Below, one piece after another: positions 17,301-24,954 of a DNA stretch of 50,685 nucleotides. Under the pieces are notes generated by a model, which did not search any database, was not told the DNA's origin, and saw nothing but the letters and a program-made list of their open reading frames with translations. Position 1 is the stretch's first letter. Each line of letters starts with the position of its first letter. The translations under genes were made by a program, and so were the position numbers. This DNA is from a virus, in the IMG/VR virus record IMGVR_UViG_3300029319_000048, positions 8,028 through 58,712 of that record. One strand, written 5' to 3'.

Positions 17301-19706
17301 TTCTCCATCATATTCGTCATATAACCAATCAAATTCTATTCTTGAACCTGGTGTAAGAGCTAAATCAAAATAACCATCTGTGCTACCTGGTGTTTCGGTA
17401 TAGCTGGGGTTTAAAACTTGCAGAAACCCTTCTGGTGGTATTCCACCTGAGCCACCTAAAAAAGAGAATAATCCACTACCAAAGTTGTGACTTGGTAAGA
17501 AATTGTTTAGAGAGCCACTATTAGCAAAACCTTTGTAGTGAGAGTCTTCATACTGCATAAAATTATTTGGATCAAAATCTAAAGCAAATCCATCAGGTTT
17601 TATCTTCATAAATGTTCCAGGTTTTTCTATAATAGGTTCTCCTCCTGGAGTCTCATTGCCTTCAATCCAACCCTCCTCTTTATCTGAAACATCTTGCGCT
17701 GTTTTATTTACTATCTCTAATACTTTTACTTTAATCAAATCTCTTATAGGGCCGTCTGTATCAGATTTCACAATCATCATAGAACCAGGCTCAACTTTTC
17801 CAATATTGTTTCCCTCCATTGAAATCCACCTAAAAGTACCATCTTCATAAAATAATGTACCAAAAATATTGTAATATACCTCTTTGTTTGTTTTCACAAA
17901 AAACTTATATCTGGTTGCCCAATATGGTGGCTTGTTTCTTATTGTAATTCTTGCTCTGTTTAAAAACTCAGATGCTGATACTGGAACAAATATTTCGCTT
18001 GCCCCTGATGTTACATCTTCTTTAGGTAATAAAACAGATGTGTATCTTCCAAATTCATCAAGATAGACTATACCAAACTCAAAACTTCTATTTGTTTTCA
18101 AAGATAGATTTGAACTTTCTTTACTAAAAAAAGCTTGTGGGTTTCTCCACGTAAACTGTTCTACATCTACTCTGGTTTGATTATCAGTGCTGTCTAATGG
18201 AGTTGTGTCAATAGTATGTGTAATTGCAGGAGCTTTGAGAGTAAATGTTGTTGAGGTTGTTTGAATCAACTCAAAACTTCCATATACCGATGACACTACA
18301 TCTGGATGAGTATCTGTTGTAACTTGTGCAGCAAAATTAGTTTGTAAGTTTTCTAAAAAAGCTTGGAAATCTTCTGATGCAGTAAATTCTTGTAAGGTTG
18401 GATATCCTTCTGTTAAAACTATACCTGCATTAAAGGAAGCTTGACCTTCTTGATAAGGTGTGACGCCATCCTCTAATAGTTCTTCTTCTGACTCTAAATC
18501 AATTAACATCAAAAGCTCGTTATCCTCCTCCAACACTATGTCTCCTACTGTAACTGTAAGTTCAGTGCTATCTCCACTATCATTTATAGAGACCGATAAA
18601 GTATCTCCACTCAAATCTGTAGAAACTAATTCTGCATGATAGTCTAATTTGATTGGTAATTCATCTGACTCATTTTCTAATAAATCATATTGTGAAGTAG
18701 TGTTTCCAAACACAATTCTATCTTTAATAAAATCTTGTGTTTTAGCAGTAAGAGGCACATCATCAAAAACCCTAAATACTTCATCTTCAGGTAAAGCTTT
18801 GAATATTTTTTTATTTAAAAATTGATATGTTTTTAACTGGTCATCACCAAAGTCACTCTCATTTTTATTAATACTATCAATAACATAAATTGTGTTTTCT
18901 TTAGCAAGTTTAAAACAAATATCAATATCTGTAACGCGTTTATCTCCTGTGTTGTATTGTATGTTGTATCCATTGTAAATACCAACCATACCTTTATTTT
19001 CCATCGTAGAAAAATCTAATTCAAAAAGACCAGGAAAAAACTTATAATTTGTAAATGCAGATAAAGCTGAATATTGACCATCTAAATACTTATATCTGTA
19101 CGCAAAAGCAAAAAACTGCTCCTTAATTGCGTTTTCTTTTAGTGTTGCACTAAAGAATGGTGTGATTTTTGGTGCTTTGAAAGGTGGCTTTCTATATAAA
19201 GAAATGTCATCTTCTTCAAACCCATTCTCCCCAAATTCAGCAGCCCTGTCAACATTCACTAGTTTTGGTGAATTACATCCATCTGTAAACAACAATAAAG
19301 ATTCTTTTTTTGGAATATTAAATATTACATTCCCTTCTATTTTACAATCCTTATCAAAGTTTAATACATTTTTAGCCTCTGCTCTTGTGTCTTTTAATAT
19401 TAATCTCTGAATTTGATTAGCCACATCGAATTCAAAAACAAAAGAATGTCCAAGGCTATTTACTACAAACCAATAAATTCTTTCATTTGATTCATCTGGA
19501 ACTGCTCCGATAACTTGTGGGCTATTACTAATATTAGTGTGAGATAATTGAACATTACCTTCTTCGTTTACAACAACCCCGGCAGAACCATCTGCTGTGT
19601 TTACAACACGAATATTTAGGGCGTCAATATATTCACCTTCAGGAACAAGTCTTTCATCGAAATCCTTGTTCATCTTTCCTACAGAAAAAACATTTTTTAA
19701 TTTCAT
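14310..19706 (-). CDS. Muzzle/tail-nozzle protein with cadherin-like and von Willebrand A domains, 1798 aa
   Basis: The N-terminus (MKLKNVFSVGKMNKDFDERLVPEGEYIDALNIR, residues 1-33) and the segment IGGYDPRHNQYVLT, ending at about residue 1168, resemble the muzzle/stabilisation protein that closes the tail of crAss-like phages. Beyond 1168 the protein is different. About 1200-1300 is Ig-like. About 1437-1525 is a cadherin-like/Big_9-type unit (LVDDSVTGISNGGTSVINVV, then ITQPINGTATV and DTFQYRIS). From 1528 comes a von Willebrand A-type domain with the MIDAS metal motif DASGS at 1537-1541 and a later hydrophobic-QDE strand. vWA MIDAS domains bind protein or glycan ligands through a divalent metal, so a receptor-binding role at the tail tip is a reasonable inference. 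It lies 2 bp downstream of the connector gene. Confidence 0.72.
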   Translation of the reverse strand: MKLKNVFSVGKMNKDFDERLVPEGEYIDALNIRVVNTADGSAGVVVNEEGNVQLSHTNISNSPQVIGAVPDESNERIYWFVVNSLGHSFVFEFDVANQIQRLILKDTRAEAKNVLNFDKDCKIEGNVIFNIPKKESLLLFTDGCNSPKLVNVDRAAEFGENGFEEDDISLYRKPPFKAPKITPFFSATLKENAIKEQFFAFAYRYKYLDGQYSALSAFTNYKFFPGLFELDFSTMENKGMVGIYNGYNIQYNTGDKRVTDIDICFKLAKENTIYVIDSINKNESDFGDDQLKTYQFLNKKIFKALPEDEVFRVFDDVPLTAKTQDFIKDRIVFGNTTSQYDLLENESDELPIKLDYHAELVSTDLSGDTLSVSINDSGDSTELTVTVGDIVLEEDNELLMLIDLESEEELLEDGVTPYQEGQASFNAGIVLTEGYPTLQEFTASEDFQAFLENLQTNFAAQVTTDTHPDVVSSVYGSFELIQTTSTTFTLKAPAITHTIDTTPLDSTDNQTRVDVEQFTWRNPQAFFSKESSNLSLKTNRSFEFGIVYLDEFGRYTSVLLPKEDVTSGASEIFVPVSASEFLNRARITIRNKPPYWATRYKFFVKTNKEVYYNIFGTLFYEDGTFRWISMEGNNIGKVEPGSMMIVKSDTDGPIRDLIKVKVLEIVNKTAQDVSDKEEGWIEGNETPGGEPIIEKPGTFMKIKPDGFALDFDPNNFMQYEDSHYKGFANSGSLNNFLPSHNFGSGLFSFLGGSGGIPPEGFLQVLNPSYTETPGSTDGYFDLALTPGSRIEFDWLYDEYDGEPIFRFKKKFTVQNTYESDDSVNAFDKWADAETIFEKNVVGSGASAYNEYTVKPTTTNRDGEVFKWSIVKEGTAVPANDRFFMRIHASEGISWAERGRMTCKLNIILISGNLAFETDPDELNNEVFYETEQTFEIKSGLHEGNVQNQTSSQDAIVDLDFGNCFVFGNGIESISVRDDRFAPFIDVDTRPNISLLEGYRSLETVNKLIYSGSFNENNAYNSLNEFNTSRGITKFMDMKYGSVQKIHSREDDLLVFQEDRVSKVLFGKGIINAPDGTGSLTRIEEVLGQDVPFTGEYGIGKSPESFASYENSVYFADPNRGAVLRLSQSGIDPISSLGMKSYFKTILYGFRNHYNIGGYDPRHNQYVLTPGQSEKPLANPLLGCNTSFVKNLRKGFAPFQYVFELSDLSGTYTINYNIVSGGSINIDVDYNGSVTNHTNLSGSGTVTFSGSPTQDPTAIISVSCPDNTANEAEFNALVEIENECPVPETMKVTVLVVNDPLKQNQTIVNRYKGSTNGAYNGVLDTFEADGESRFETYEGNMGSINIPLNGDTVTMSSFRIKAIHSADFNQCNDMGYWVTSAVNPTASDILTNANFSGTITQTENNTEEENELSFTFNRSNTSENLYLVFDYRDQLPVLVDDSVTGISNGGTSVINVVANDTVPSPYTLEIITQPINGTATVVSGSPATSISYTHTAGNALTDTFQYRISRDGTCGAVATIATEALGITQDTYIYIYFDASGSMNNTLLALNEMRANSLKSVLQDLYATGNKESDGNTDSSTNGSDAYDDHVTIVYSDVSTIWSSERTWAALSDSDVNDFVANGHNDFPSDATNVVILVFQDEAEGGTTTQAKYHATSYTGAIQGFHSADIASLRSRINTLNSSNNNFYRGVLFQVDGSAAFKSYVEAVENGTGNFSGTNGLSDLASGATNYLGFTYDIEDATIQSGGTLADSQAPYKPGTTDRFDKWEYYYLYHVTNELKNLGFDDSGSLGWPKILDDD

Positions 19707-19707
19707 G

Positions 19708-20595
19708 CTATTTTATCCACTTGTTTCTACCTTTCAAGAGCTGTGTTAACTCGCCTAGTTTTATAGAATTAAGTCTGATTTTTGCATTTCGTAAAGATGC
19801 TGATGCTTGTTTTTGTGCTCTCCTTACAATAAACTCTTGAACGCCAAACTTGTTTTTTAATATTGTTGCAGATAAATAATCATACATAAATGTTTCTGCA
19901 AGCTTGTGAAGTTTGATTTCGTTATCAGCATAAGAATATAATCCATCTGACACGTATTCTATAATAACATTTTTTGTTTTTAAGTTTGAACTGAATAATA
20001 TAAACCCTTGGTTTTTGTCTAACAAATAACTTCCATTCGCACTAGCACTGCCTGTCTCCATTCCAAATCTTTTGCCGACAAGCTGTTTACTAGGTATGTG
20101 TGTGTCGCCATCTGTGTTCTCTTTCCAGTTTGTTTCTACAACTGGCGTCCCTGTAAGTGCGTTTCCATCTGAATCAAACAATATGTTTTTTTGTGGAGTA
20201 CCATCTTGTAAGTATGATGTAGGTGTAGCAGAATTAAAATTTTGATTTATAGGAAAGGTTTCTCCTTTATCACCTACAAATGAAACTTTAACAACACTAA
20301 CAAAATCATGTGGTAGTGGCACTTTAAGAGTATCAGGAACCTCAAGTTCAAACCCTTGTATCTCCCTCAGAGCATCATAATGAAGCTCCTGGATTCCTCT
20401 TTTTGCGTGAAATATAAGCTCATTTCTTTCAACTTTATTGATTACTTTATCATCTCCTACATAAGACAATAAAAAATTATTAATAATATCTTCCAGTAAT
20501 ACATATTGATATGTTCCCCAATTATCATAGTTTGGGTTATCACCACTATTATTGTAATACTCTTGTTGTGTAATATGTTGTCCTATCGTTGGCAT
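19708..20595 (-). CDS. Head-tail connector / tail tubular (gp4-like) protein
   Basis: A 295-aa protein. The segment LEDIINNFLLSYVGDDKVINKV followed by ..FHAKRGIQELHYDALREIQGFELEVP (about residues 33-90) is the helical signature I associate with crAss-like tail tubular or adaptor proteins. A beta region (FVSVVKVSFVGDKGE) and a basic, helical C-terminus follow. Such proteins form a dodecameric ring beneath the portal. It lies between the ring protein and the muzzle, 1-2 bp from each, consistent with joint assembly. Confidence 0.65.
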   Translation of the reverse strand: MPTIGQHITQQEYYNNSGDNPNYDNWGTYQYVLLEDIINNFLLSYVGDDKVINKVERNELIFHAKRGIQELHYDALREIQGFELEVPDTLKVPLPHDFVSVVKVSFVGDKGETFPINQNFNSATPTSYLQDGTPQKNILFDSDGNALTGTPVVETNWKENTDGDTHIPSKQLVGKRFGMETGSASANGSYLLDKNQGFILFSSNLKTKNVIIEYVSDGLYSYADNEIKLHKLAETFMYDYLSATILKNKFGVQEFIVRRAQKQASASLRNAKIRLNSIKLGELTQLLKGRNKWIK

Positions 20596-20597
20596 AA

Positions 20598-21362
20598 TTA
20601 TGTATTATCTATTTCTAAGTTTGCTTTCTTTTCTGCATCCATAGCGTTCACAACTTCTGCTTCTCTAATCGCTAATCCTGCATGTTTACATATTCTAACA
20701 ACTAAATCAACCTCATCTTCTTCTGATATCTCAAAGTTTGTTGTCAGGTTTGCGTTGTACACTGGGTCTCCACCAACCGTACTATAACCCCAAACAGGGT
20801 CTAGTGGTTTTCTTATATAATTCATAATTAAAGGTAACTCTGTTCCTTGTGGTGTTGTACCAGTATAAAAGATTGACAATGGCCTAGCGTATATGTTGGA
20901 ATCTTCTCTATAAAAGATAGGAAACCTTACAGAAGGTTGAGAAAGATTACTAGCCATAATCATATCAAAACTTATCTTATCTACCTCCTGAAACAATCTA
21001 CCGTTATAAGATAAATTGATTAATTTGTAATAATTAGAAGGAAAATTAAAATAATCTTCTACTCCTCCAGGATTTGTTTCAGCAGGATCACTATTGGTAG
21101 CATCAACATCTGTATAAGTCAGAGTAGTTGATGTCATAAATATCCTTATTTTATTTTTTAGTTGTTCTGCCATATCTCCAAAACCTAGACTTCTTTTTCT
21201 TAAATTTTGAAGTTGATTTTGTCTAGCAAATTCACTAAAATATCCCTCAAATATTTCAAGCTGCGCTAGTTTTGCAAAAGAATTAAATTCAAGGGGTGAT
21301 ATGTATCCTCTATTATCTTTATTTAGTAAAAAGAATACTGTATTTCTTACGCTGTTAATCAT
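20598..21362 (-). CDS. Tail ring / connector protein, 254 aa
   Basis: The N-terminus MINSVRNTVFFLLNKDNRGY followed by ISPLEFNSFAKLAQLEIFEGYFSE is a hallmark I recall from ring proteins of crAss-like and related Bacteroidota phages. A beta-rich middle with FNFPSNYYKLINLSYNG and LPLIMNYIRKPLDP follows, then a helical C-terminus (ISEEDEVDLVVRICKHAGLAI). It probably forms one of the tail rings below the portal. It is the first gene of a transcription unit: a terminator and a TAnnTTTG box lie just upstream. Confidence 0.65.
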   Translation of the reverse strand: MINSVRNTVFFLLNKDNRGYISPLEFNSFAKLAQLEIFEGYFSEFARQNQLQNLRKRSLGFGDMAEQLKNKIRIFMTSTTLTYTDVDATNSDPAETNPGGVEDYFNFPSNYYKLINLSYNGRLFQEVDKISFDMIMASNLSQPSVRFPIFYREDSNIYARPLSIFYTGTTPQGTELPLIMNYIRKPLDPVWGYSTVGGDPVYNANLTTNFEISEEDEVDLVVRICKHAGLAIREAEVVNAMDAEKKANLEIDNT

Positions 21363-21376
21363 GTGTATCTTTTTTA

Positions 21377-21384
21377 CAAAAGTA
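21377..21384 (-). promoter_or_regulatory. Candidate promoter for the tail-ring/muzzle operon
   Basis: The minus strand reads TACTTTTG (TAnnTTTG), directly after a rho-independent terminator and only 14 bp upstream of the ATG at 21362. A start near 21371 would give a leader of about 9 nt. The terminator-then-promoter order marks a clean boundary between capsid and tail units. Confidence 0.6.
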
Positions 21385-21386
21385 AT

Positions 21387-21415
21387 AAAAAAAGGGGCTC
21401 AATAAATGAGACCCC
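21387..21415 (-). terminator. Rho-independent terminator between capsid and tail genes
   Basis: Read on the minus strand: GGGG, a one-base bulge, CTCA, a 5-nt loop, TGAGCCCC, then seven T. It ends the transcript of the 258-aa gene (21465-22241). It lies in a 102-bp gap, one of the widest in the otherwise gap-free late region. Confidence 0.85.
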
Positions 21416-21464
21416 TCTTAGCCCTTCACGGTGATTAGTGCAATTTAATCAAATTATTTATATT

Positions 21465-22241
21465 TTATAATTTATTTGTAATATTTTGCATTACATCAAG
21501 ACCTTCATCTGTTTTGAAAAACATTGCTAAAGCAGAATAAACATTTTCGCCATAAGGAGCAACTGCAACCTTAGTCTTTTTATCATCTGCCCAAACCACT
21601 GTTCTGCCATCATCCTTAATATGCAGGATATTTTCTTCTACTGCTCTTACTGCAAGATTTCTTAATTTAAGATTTTCATCGTCCAGTAAGTCTAGAAACT
21701 CTTTAGGATTATTCCTTGCATATATAATCATATCTCGTCTTAATTCTGATGATGTAAGGTTAGATACATTACTTTTTAAAATAACTCTCCCAACAGCCTC
21801 TAAATCAGTTATATCGAGTTCTTTTGCAGCAACCTGTGCATCTAAAGAACTAGTAAGGTCTTCAACCTGCTTACCAGCATCTTTTTCTGCATCAAACTCA
21901 TAATATGTTCTACCCAATTCAGGATGAATCAATAGGAACTTTGCTAGGTTTATATTGTAATCACTAACTATAAGTTTGCCGTTTTCAAAAACAACAGGTT
22001 CAACAGTAGCTAAACCATCTTGTTCATCTACAAAAGGACTTGTTTGATTGGTTGCCCATCTCAAAGCTCTGTTCATAGAACCATCAAAGTATGTTAAAGG
22101 TTTTGTGCTTGAGTGTTTTACTGACAACATATACCTAAGAGGTGTTCTGTTTTTAGTAAGTATAAATATTCTTGTTTTAGTTTCCATGTTTGGAAACAAG
22201 GATGCATACCCTTTTTGTGTAGTATTTTTAACTTTTGCCAT
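21465..22241 (-). CDS. Hypothetical capsid-associated protein, 258 aa
   Basis: It begins MAKVKNTTQKGYASLFPNME; the body has TPLRYMLSVKHSSTKPLTYF, ALRWATNQTSPFVDEQDG and a helical C-terminal half (DMIIYARNNPKEFLDLLDDE). I recall similar uncharacterised proteins next to capsid genes in marine phages but know no function. It lies between two strong terminators downstream of the major capsid gene, so it should be expressed mainly by read-through from the capsid transcript, at a lower level. A minor head or decoration role is possible. Confidence 0.6.
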   Translation of the reverse strand: MAKVKNTTQKGYASLFPNMETKTRIFILTKNRTPLRYMLSVKHSSTKPLTYFDGSMNRALRWATNQTSPFVDEQDGLATVEPVVFENGKLIVSDYNINLAKFLLIHPELGRTYYEFDAEKDAGKQVEDLTSSLDAQVAAKELDITDLEAVGRVILKSNVSNLTSSELRRDMIIYARNNPKEFLDLLDDENLKLRNLAVRAVEENILHIKDDGRTVVWADDKKTKVAVAPYGENVYSALAMFFKTDEGLDVMQNITNKL

Positions 22242-22264
22242 TTTATTAATATTTAATTTAATTT

Positions 22265-22302
22265 AAAAAAAGAGATTAGGGAGCCGAAGCTCCCTTACCT
22301 CT
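22265..22302 (-). terminator. Strong rho-independent terminator after the major capsid gene
   Basis: The minus strand carries GGGAGC-TTCG-GCTCCC, a perfect 6-bp stem capped by the very stable UUCG tetraloop, extended by an imperfect outer stem to about 12 bp in total, then seven T. It begins 10 bp past the capsid stop codon, as expected for a very highly expressed gene. Confidence 0.92.
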
Positions 22303-22311
22303 AATATAGTA

Positions 22312-23703
22312 TTACTGCATTAAAATGAAGTTGTTAGCTCCCATAACGCATAATGCTCTTTCTGATAAGAAGTGTACTGACATTGAGTCAACATCACTAG
22401 ACATTCCAGAACCGATACCAGCAGAACCTGTTACCCAAGACTTATATTTTCTGTCTTCAGTTGCAGATTGTCTGTATCTGACGTGTAAGAAAGGTCTTTG
22501 AGCATTTTGCCCAAGAACTTGGTCATACACTGTCATTGTACCAGCAGGAACGACAATACCATCAACACCACCGAGTTTACCTCTTGTTGTAGCATCGTTT
22601 AGGTATTTCCAGTCACTCTTATAGAAATCATATCCAATTCTAAATCCAGTGAATCCAAGATTTAAAGCCATATCCTCATCATTGTCGAAAAGACCATAAG
22701 AAGATGTAGAAGCTCCTGAATTGTTTTGAGCAGCTAATACTTTGTCAATATCAAAGCCTGTTGCTCTATTTACAAACAATACATTTTCTTGAATTGCTCC
22801 TTCTTTATCTAAAACTTTAGCAATATCTTCTAAATCAGCTCTAGAGTCGATTGTTCCAGAAGAAACATTACCATCATTTTCTACTTCGAAGAAAAGACCT
22901 TTTGTTCCTTTGAATCCTGCAGTTGCAGCAGCAGAACCTGACGCAGCAGGTACTCCTTCAACCATAGATAATTCTAGGTAGTCCTCAAATCTTAGTCTAC
23001 TTTCATGCTCTGATTTCAAGTACCATAGATATCCTGAAGCTCCATTCTCTGTAGTTACTTCAACCCATCCAATGTGAGCCATTTCAGAACCTGATACTTC
23101 ATATTTTTCTTTGATAATAATAGGGTTGTTTTCTTTAGCGACAAAGTCAGCATCATAAGAACCTGACATTCCACCAGTACCCTTTTTAAATTCAGAACCA
23201 TATACAAATAGAGATACAGCATCACTTGCTGAGAAACCTCCAACTGCTACTAAGTCTGCTAAATCTAAACAAACAACATCAACAGAGTCTGCACCAGACG
23301 CATCAGATACGATAGCGTGTAATGTAGGGCCTGTTCCGTCAGTTTTCTTAATAATAACCGTTTGGTTATTTCTTAGCTGATGACCAGTAATAGCAATAGA
23401 GTTACCATCAGTGATAGTACCTTCTGCTTGTACGTGTAATCTTCCTTGCTCACTCCACTTAATTAAGTCAGAAGTACAAGGTATTTCAGCACTTACCATT
23501 CTTAAGAAAGAAGCTACGGAACGATTTCCGTATTTTTCAAATTCTTTCTCATATAAATCTGGCAAGTATTGCTGTGCAAATGTGTAATCACTACTGCCTA
23601 AATAAGATGTGTTTGATAACGCCTTACCTGGAGCAGGAGTGAGCGATGTGGAGCCACTTATATTCGAAGCTGAACCCCCATCAAAATTAATAGATTGTGC
23701 CAT
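22312..23703 (-). CDS. Major capsid protein
   Basis: A 463-aa protein directly downstream of the scaffold gene and followed by the strongest terminator in the window. The N-terminus is small-residue-rich (MAQSINFDGGSASNISGSTS); then YLPDLYEKEFEKYGNRSVAS, a hydrophobic/beta body and a C-terminus ending ALCVMGANNFILMQ. The length, the position between scaffold and connector genes and the small-residue, acidic composition fit an HK97-fold major capsid protein. No single motif proves the fold. Expression is probably driven from the box upstream of the scaffold gene and limited by the terminator. Confidence 0.8.
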   Translation of the reverse strand: MAQSINFDGGSASNISGSTSLTPAPGKALSNTSYLGSSDYTFAQQYLPDLYEKEFEKYGNRSVASFLRMVSAEIPCTSDLIKWSEQGRLHVQAEGTITDGNSIAITGHQLRNNQTVIIKKTDGTGPTLHAIVSDASGADSVDVVCLDLADLVAVGGFSASDAVSLFVYGSEFKKGTGGMSGSYDADFVAKENNPIIIKEKYEVSGSEMAHIGWVEVTTENGASGYLWYLKSEHESRLRFEDYLELSMVEGVPAASGSAAATAGFKGTKGLFFEVENDGNVSSGTIDSRADLEDIAKVLDKEGAIQENVLFVNRATGFDIDKVLAAQNNSGASTSSYGLFDNDEDMALNLGFTGFRIGYDFYKSDWKYLNDATTRGKLGGVDGIVVPAGTMTVYDQVLGQNAQRPFLHVRYRQSATEDRKYKSWVTGSAGIGSGMSSDVDSMSVHFLSERALCVMGANNFILMQ

Positions 23704-23731
23704 TTTTAATAATTTTTAAAATTTTTAAACT

Positions 23732-24913
23732 TTACTTTTTACTTTTTATTCTCAATCCACGACTAAAATCTTGTGTGTCTTGCAACACCCTAAACTTAGG
23801 CCCTGGAGTTGATGTGTCTACATTGGTTCGGACATTCATGCTTATGTTTTTACCATCTCTCACTACATTATTAACTGCATCGGCTTTACCTTGTTCGTAA
23901 AAGAACTTGGCATAAGCTTCTGGGTTCATAGCCATAGAAAGAGCAGTATGATACTCTTTAGCATTTGTTAGATTACCTTTATCGTCTAAGTATTTTTTTA
24001 TAAAATTACCTAGATCGGATTGTGCAGTAACTGTTTCTTCAATATTTTTTGGCTTGTAATGCAATTTCTTGTCGCCAACATTGAACTCAAAACCTTTGAA
24101 TTCATCATTAAAATACTTTCTAGTATTTTCTGAAAAAACTCTGCGTTGGTTATCTTCCAATTCCTTAACCTTTGCTTCCTCATCATTGTATTGCTTATAA
24201 AATTCTAAAGCTTTCTGATAATCCTCAGGAACATTCTCGGCACTTGACTCAAGAGGAGTATGATATCTTTCCTGCATATTACTGAAGTATTCTTTAGCCT
24301 TCTGCAATTCTTGCTTCATAGCTAGAGCTTTGCTACGAGCTGACCTTTCTTCTTCTCCCTCTGCTGGTATAAACTTATCTTCCATGAAGAAAGCAATATC
24401 ATCATCAGAATATTCTGGATTAGTTTGAGCAAGATAGGTTCCTACCAAATCAAAATCATCCATTTCAGAAAAGTCTTGTTGAGCCAAAAGAAAATCATTC
24501 AAACCTCTGCCAGTTTCTTCTCTAAACTGTAGATATTTAGCGACATCTTCTGGTAGCTCTACTTGTTGTTCATTATTTTTAAGAACGTCTTTTAATTGAC
24601 TTTCGTCAATATTATAAGTGGACGATAAATAGTCCTTTATAATTTTTTGTTTATCAGAAAGTTCTCCACCCTTTTCACTTATTGATTCAGGAGCTTTACC
24701 TTCTGGTTTATCCTCAGTTTCCTCTTTCGGCTTTTCTTCTTTTGCTTCAGGTTCCTGAGTTGATTCTTTTACTTCTGCCTCGTCTTTTTTTTCGTCTTTG
24801 ACTTCTTCAGACTTAGCAGCTTCTTTTTTTTCCTCATGTTCCTTCTGAATTTCTTCAGGAGTTTTTGTAAGGTCTACTTTAAAGTCAACTGACTCTTGAT
24901 TTTTATCACTCAT
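23732..24913 (-). CDS. Scaffold protein
   Basis: A 393-aa protein with an extremely charged, Glu/Lys-rich, disordered N-terminus (about residues 1-90), a helical centre with coiled-coil character (AMKQELQKAKEYFSNMQERY; DNQRRVFSENTRKYF) and a basic end (RGLRIKSKK). That build and the position right between portal and major capsid genes are typical of phage scaffolds, which template procapsid assembly and then leave or are degraded. It is the first gene after a TAnnTTTG box at 24937. Confidence 0.78.
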   Translation of the reverse strand: MSDKNQESVDFKVDLTKTPEEIQKEHEEKKEAAKSEEVKDEKKDEAEVKESTQEPEAKEEKPKEETEDKPEGKAPESISEKGGELSDKQKIIKDYLSSTYNIDESQLKDVLKNNEQQVELPEDVAKYLQFREETGRGLNDFLLAQQDFSEMDDFDLVGTYLAQTNPEYSDDDIAFFMEDKFIPAEGEEERSARSKALAMKQELQKAKEYFSNMQERYHTPLESSAENVPEDYQKALEFYKQYNDEEAKVKELEDNQRRVFSENTRKYFNDEFKGFEFNVGDKKLHYKPKNIEETVTAQSDLGNFIKKYLDDKGNLTNAKEYHTALSMAMNPEAYAKFFYEQGKADAVNNVVRDGKNISMNVRTNVDTSTPGPKFRVLQDTQDFSRGLRIKSKK

Positions 24914-24936
24914 AATACATTAGATTTAATTTTATA

Positions 24937-24944
24937 CAAATTTA
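24937..24944 (-). promoter_or_regulatory. Candidate promoter for scaffold and capsid genes
   Basis: The minus strand reads TAAATTTG (TAnnTTTG) in the 41-bp gap between the portal and scaffold genes. The expected start is about 24931, leaving an 18-nt leader before ATG 24913. Confidence 0.6.
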
Positions 24945-24954
24945 TACAAAAAAG

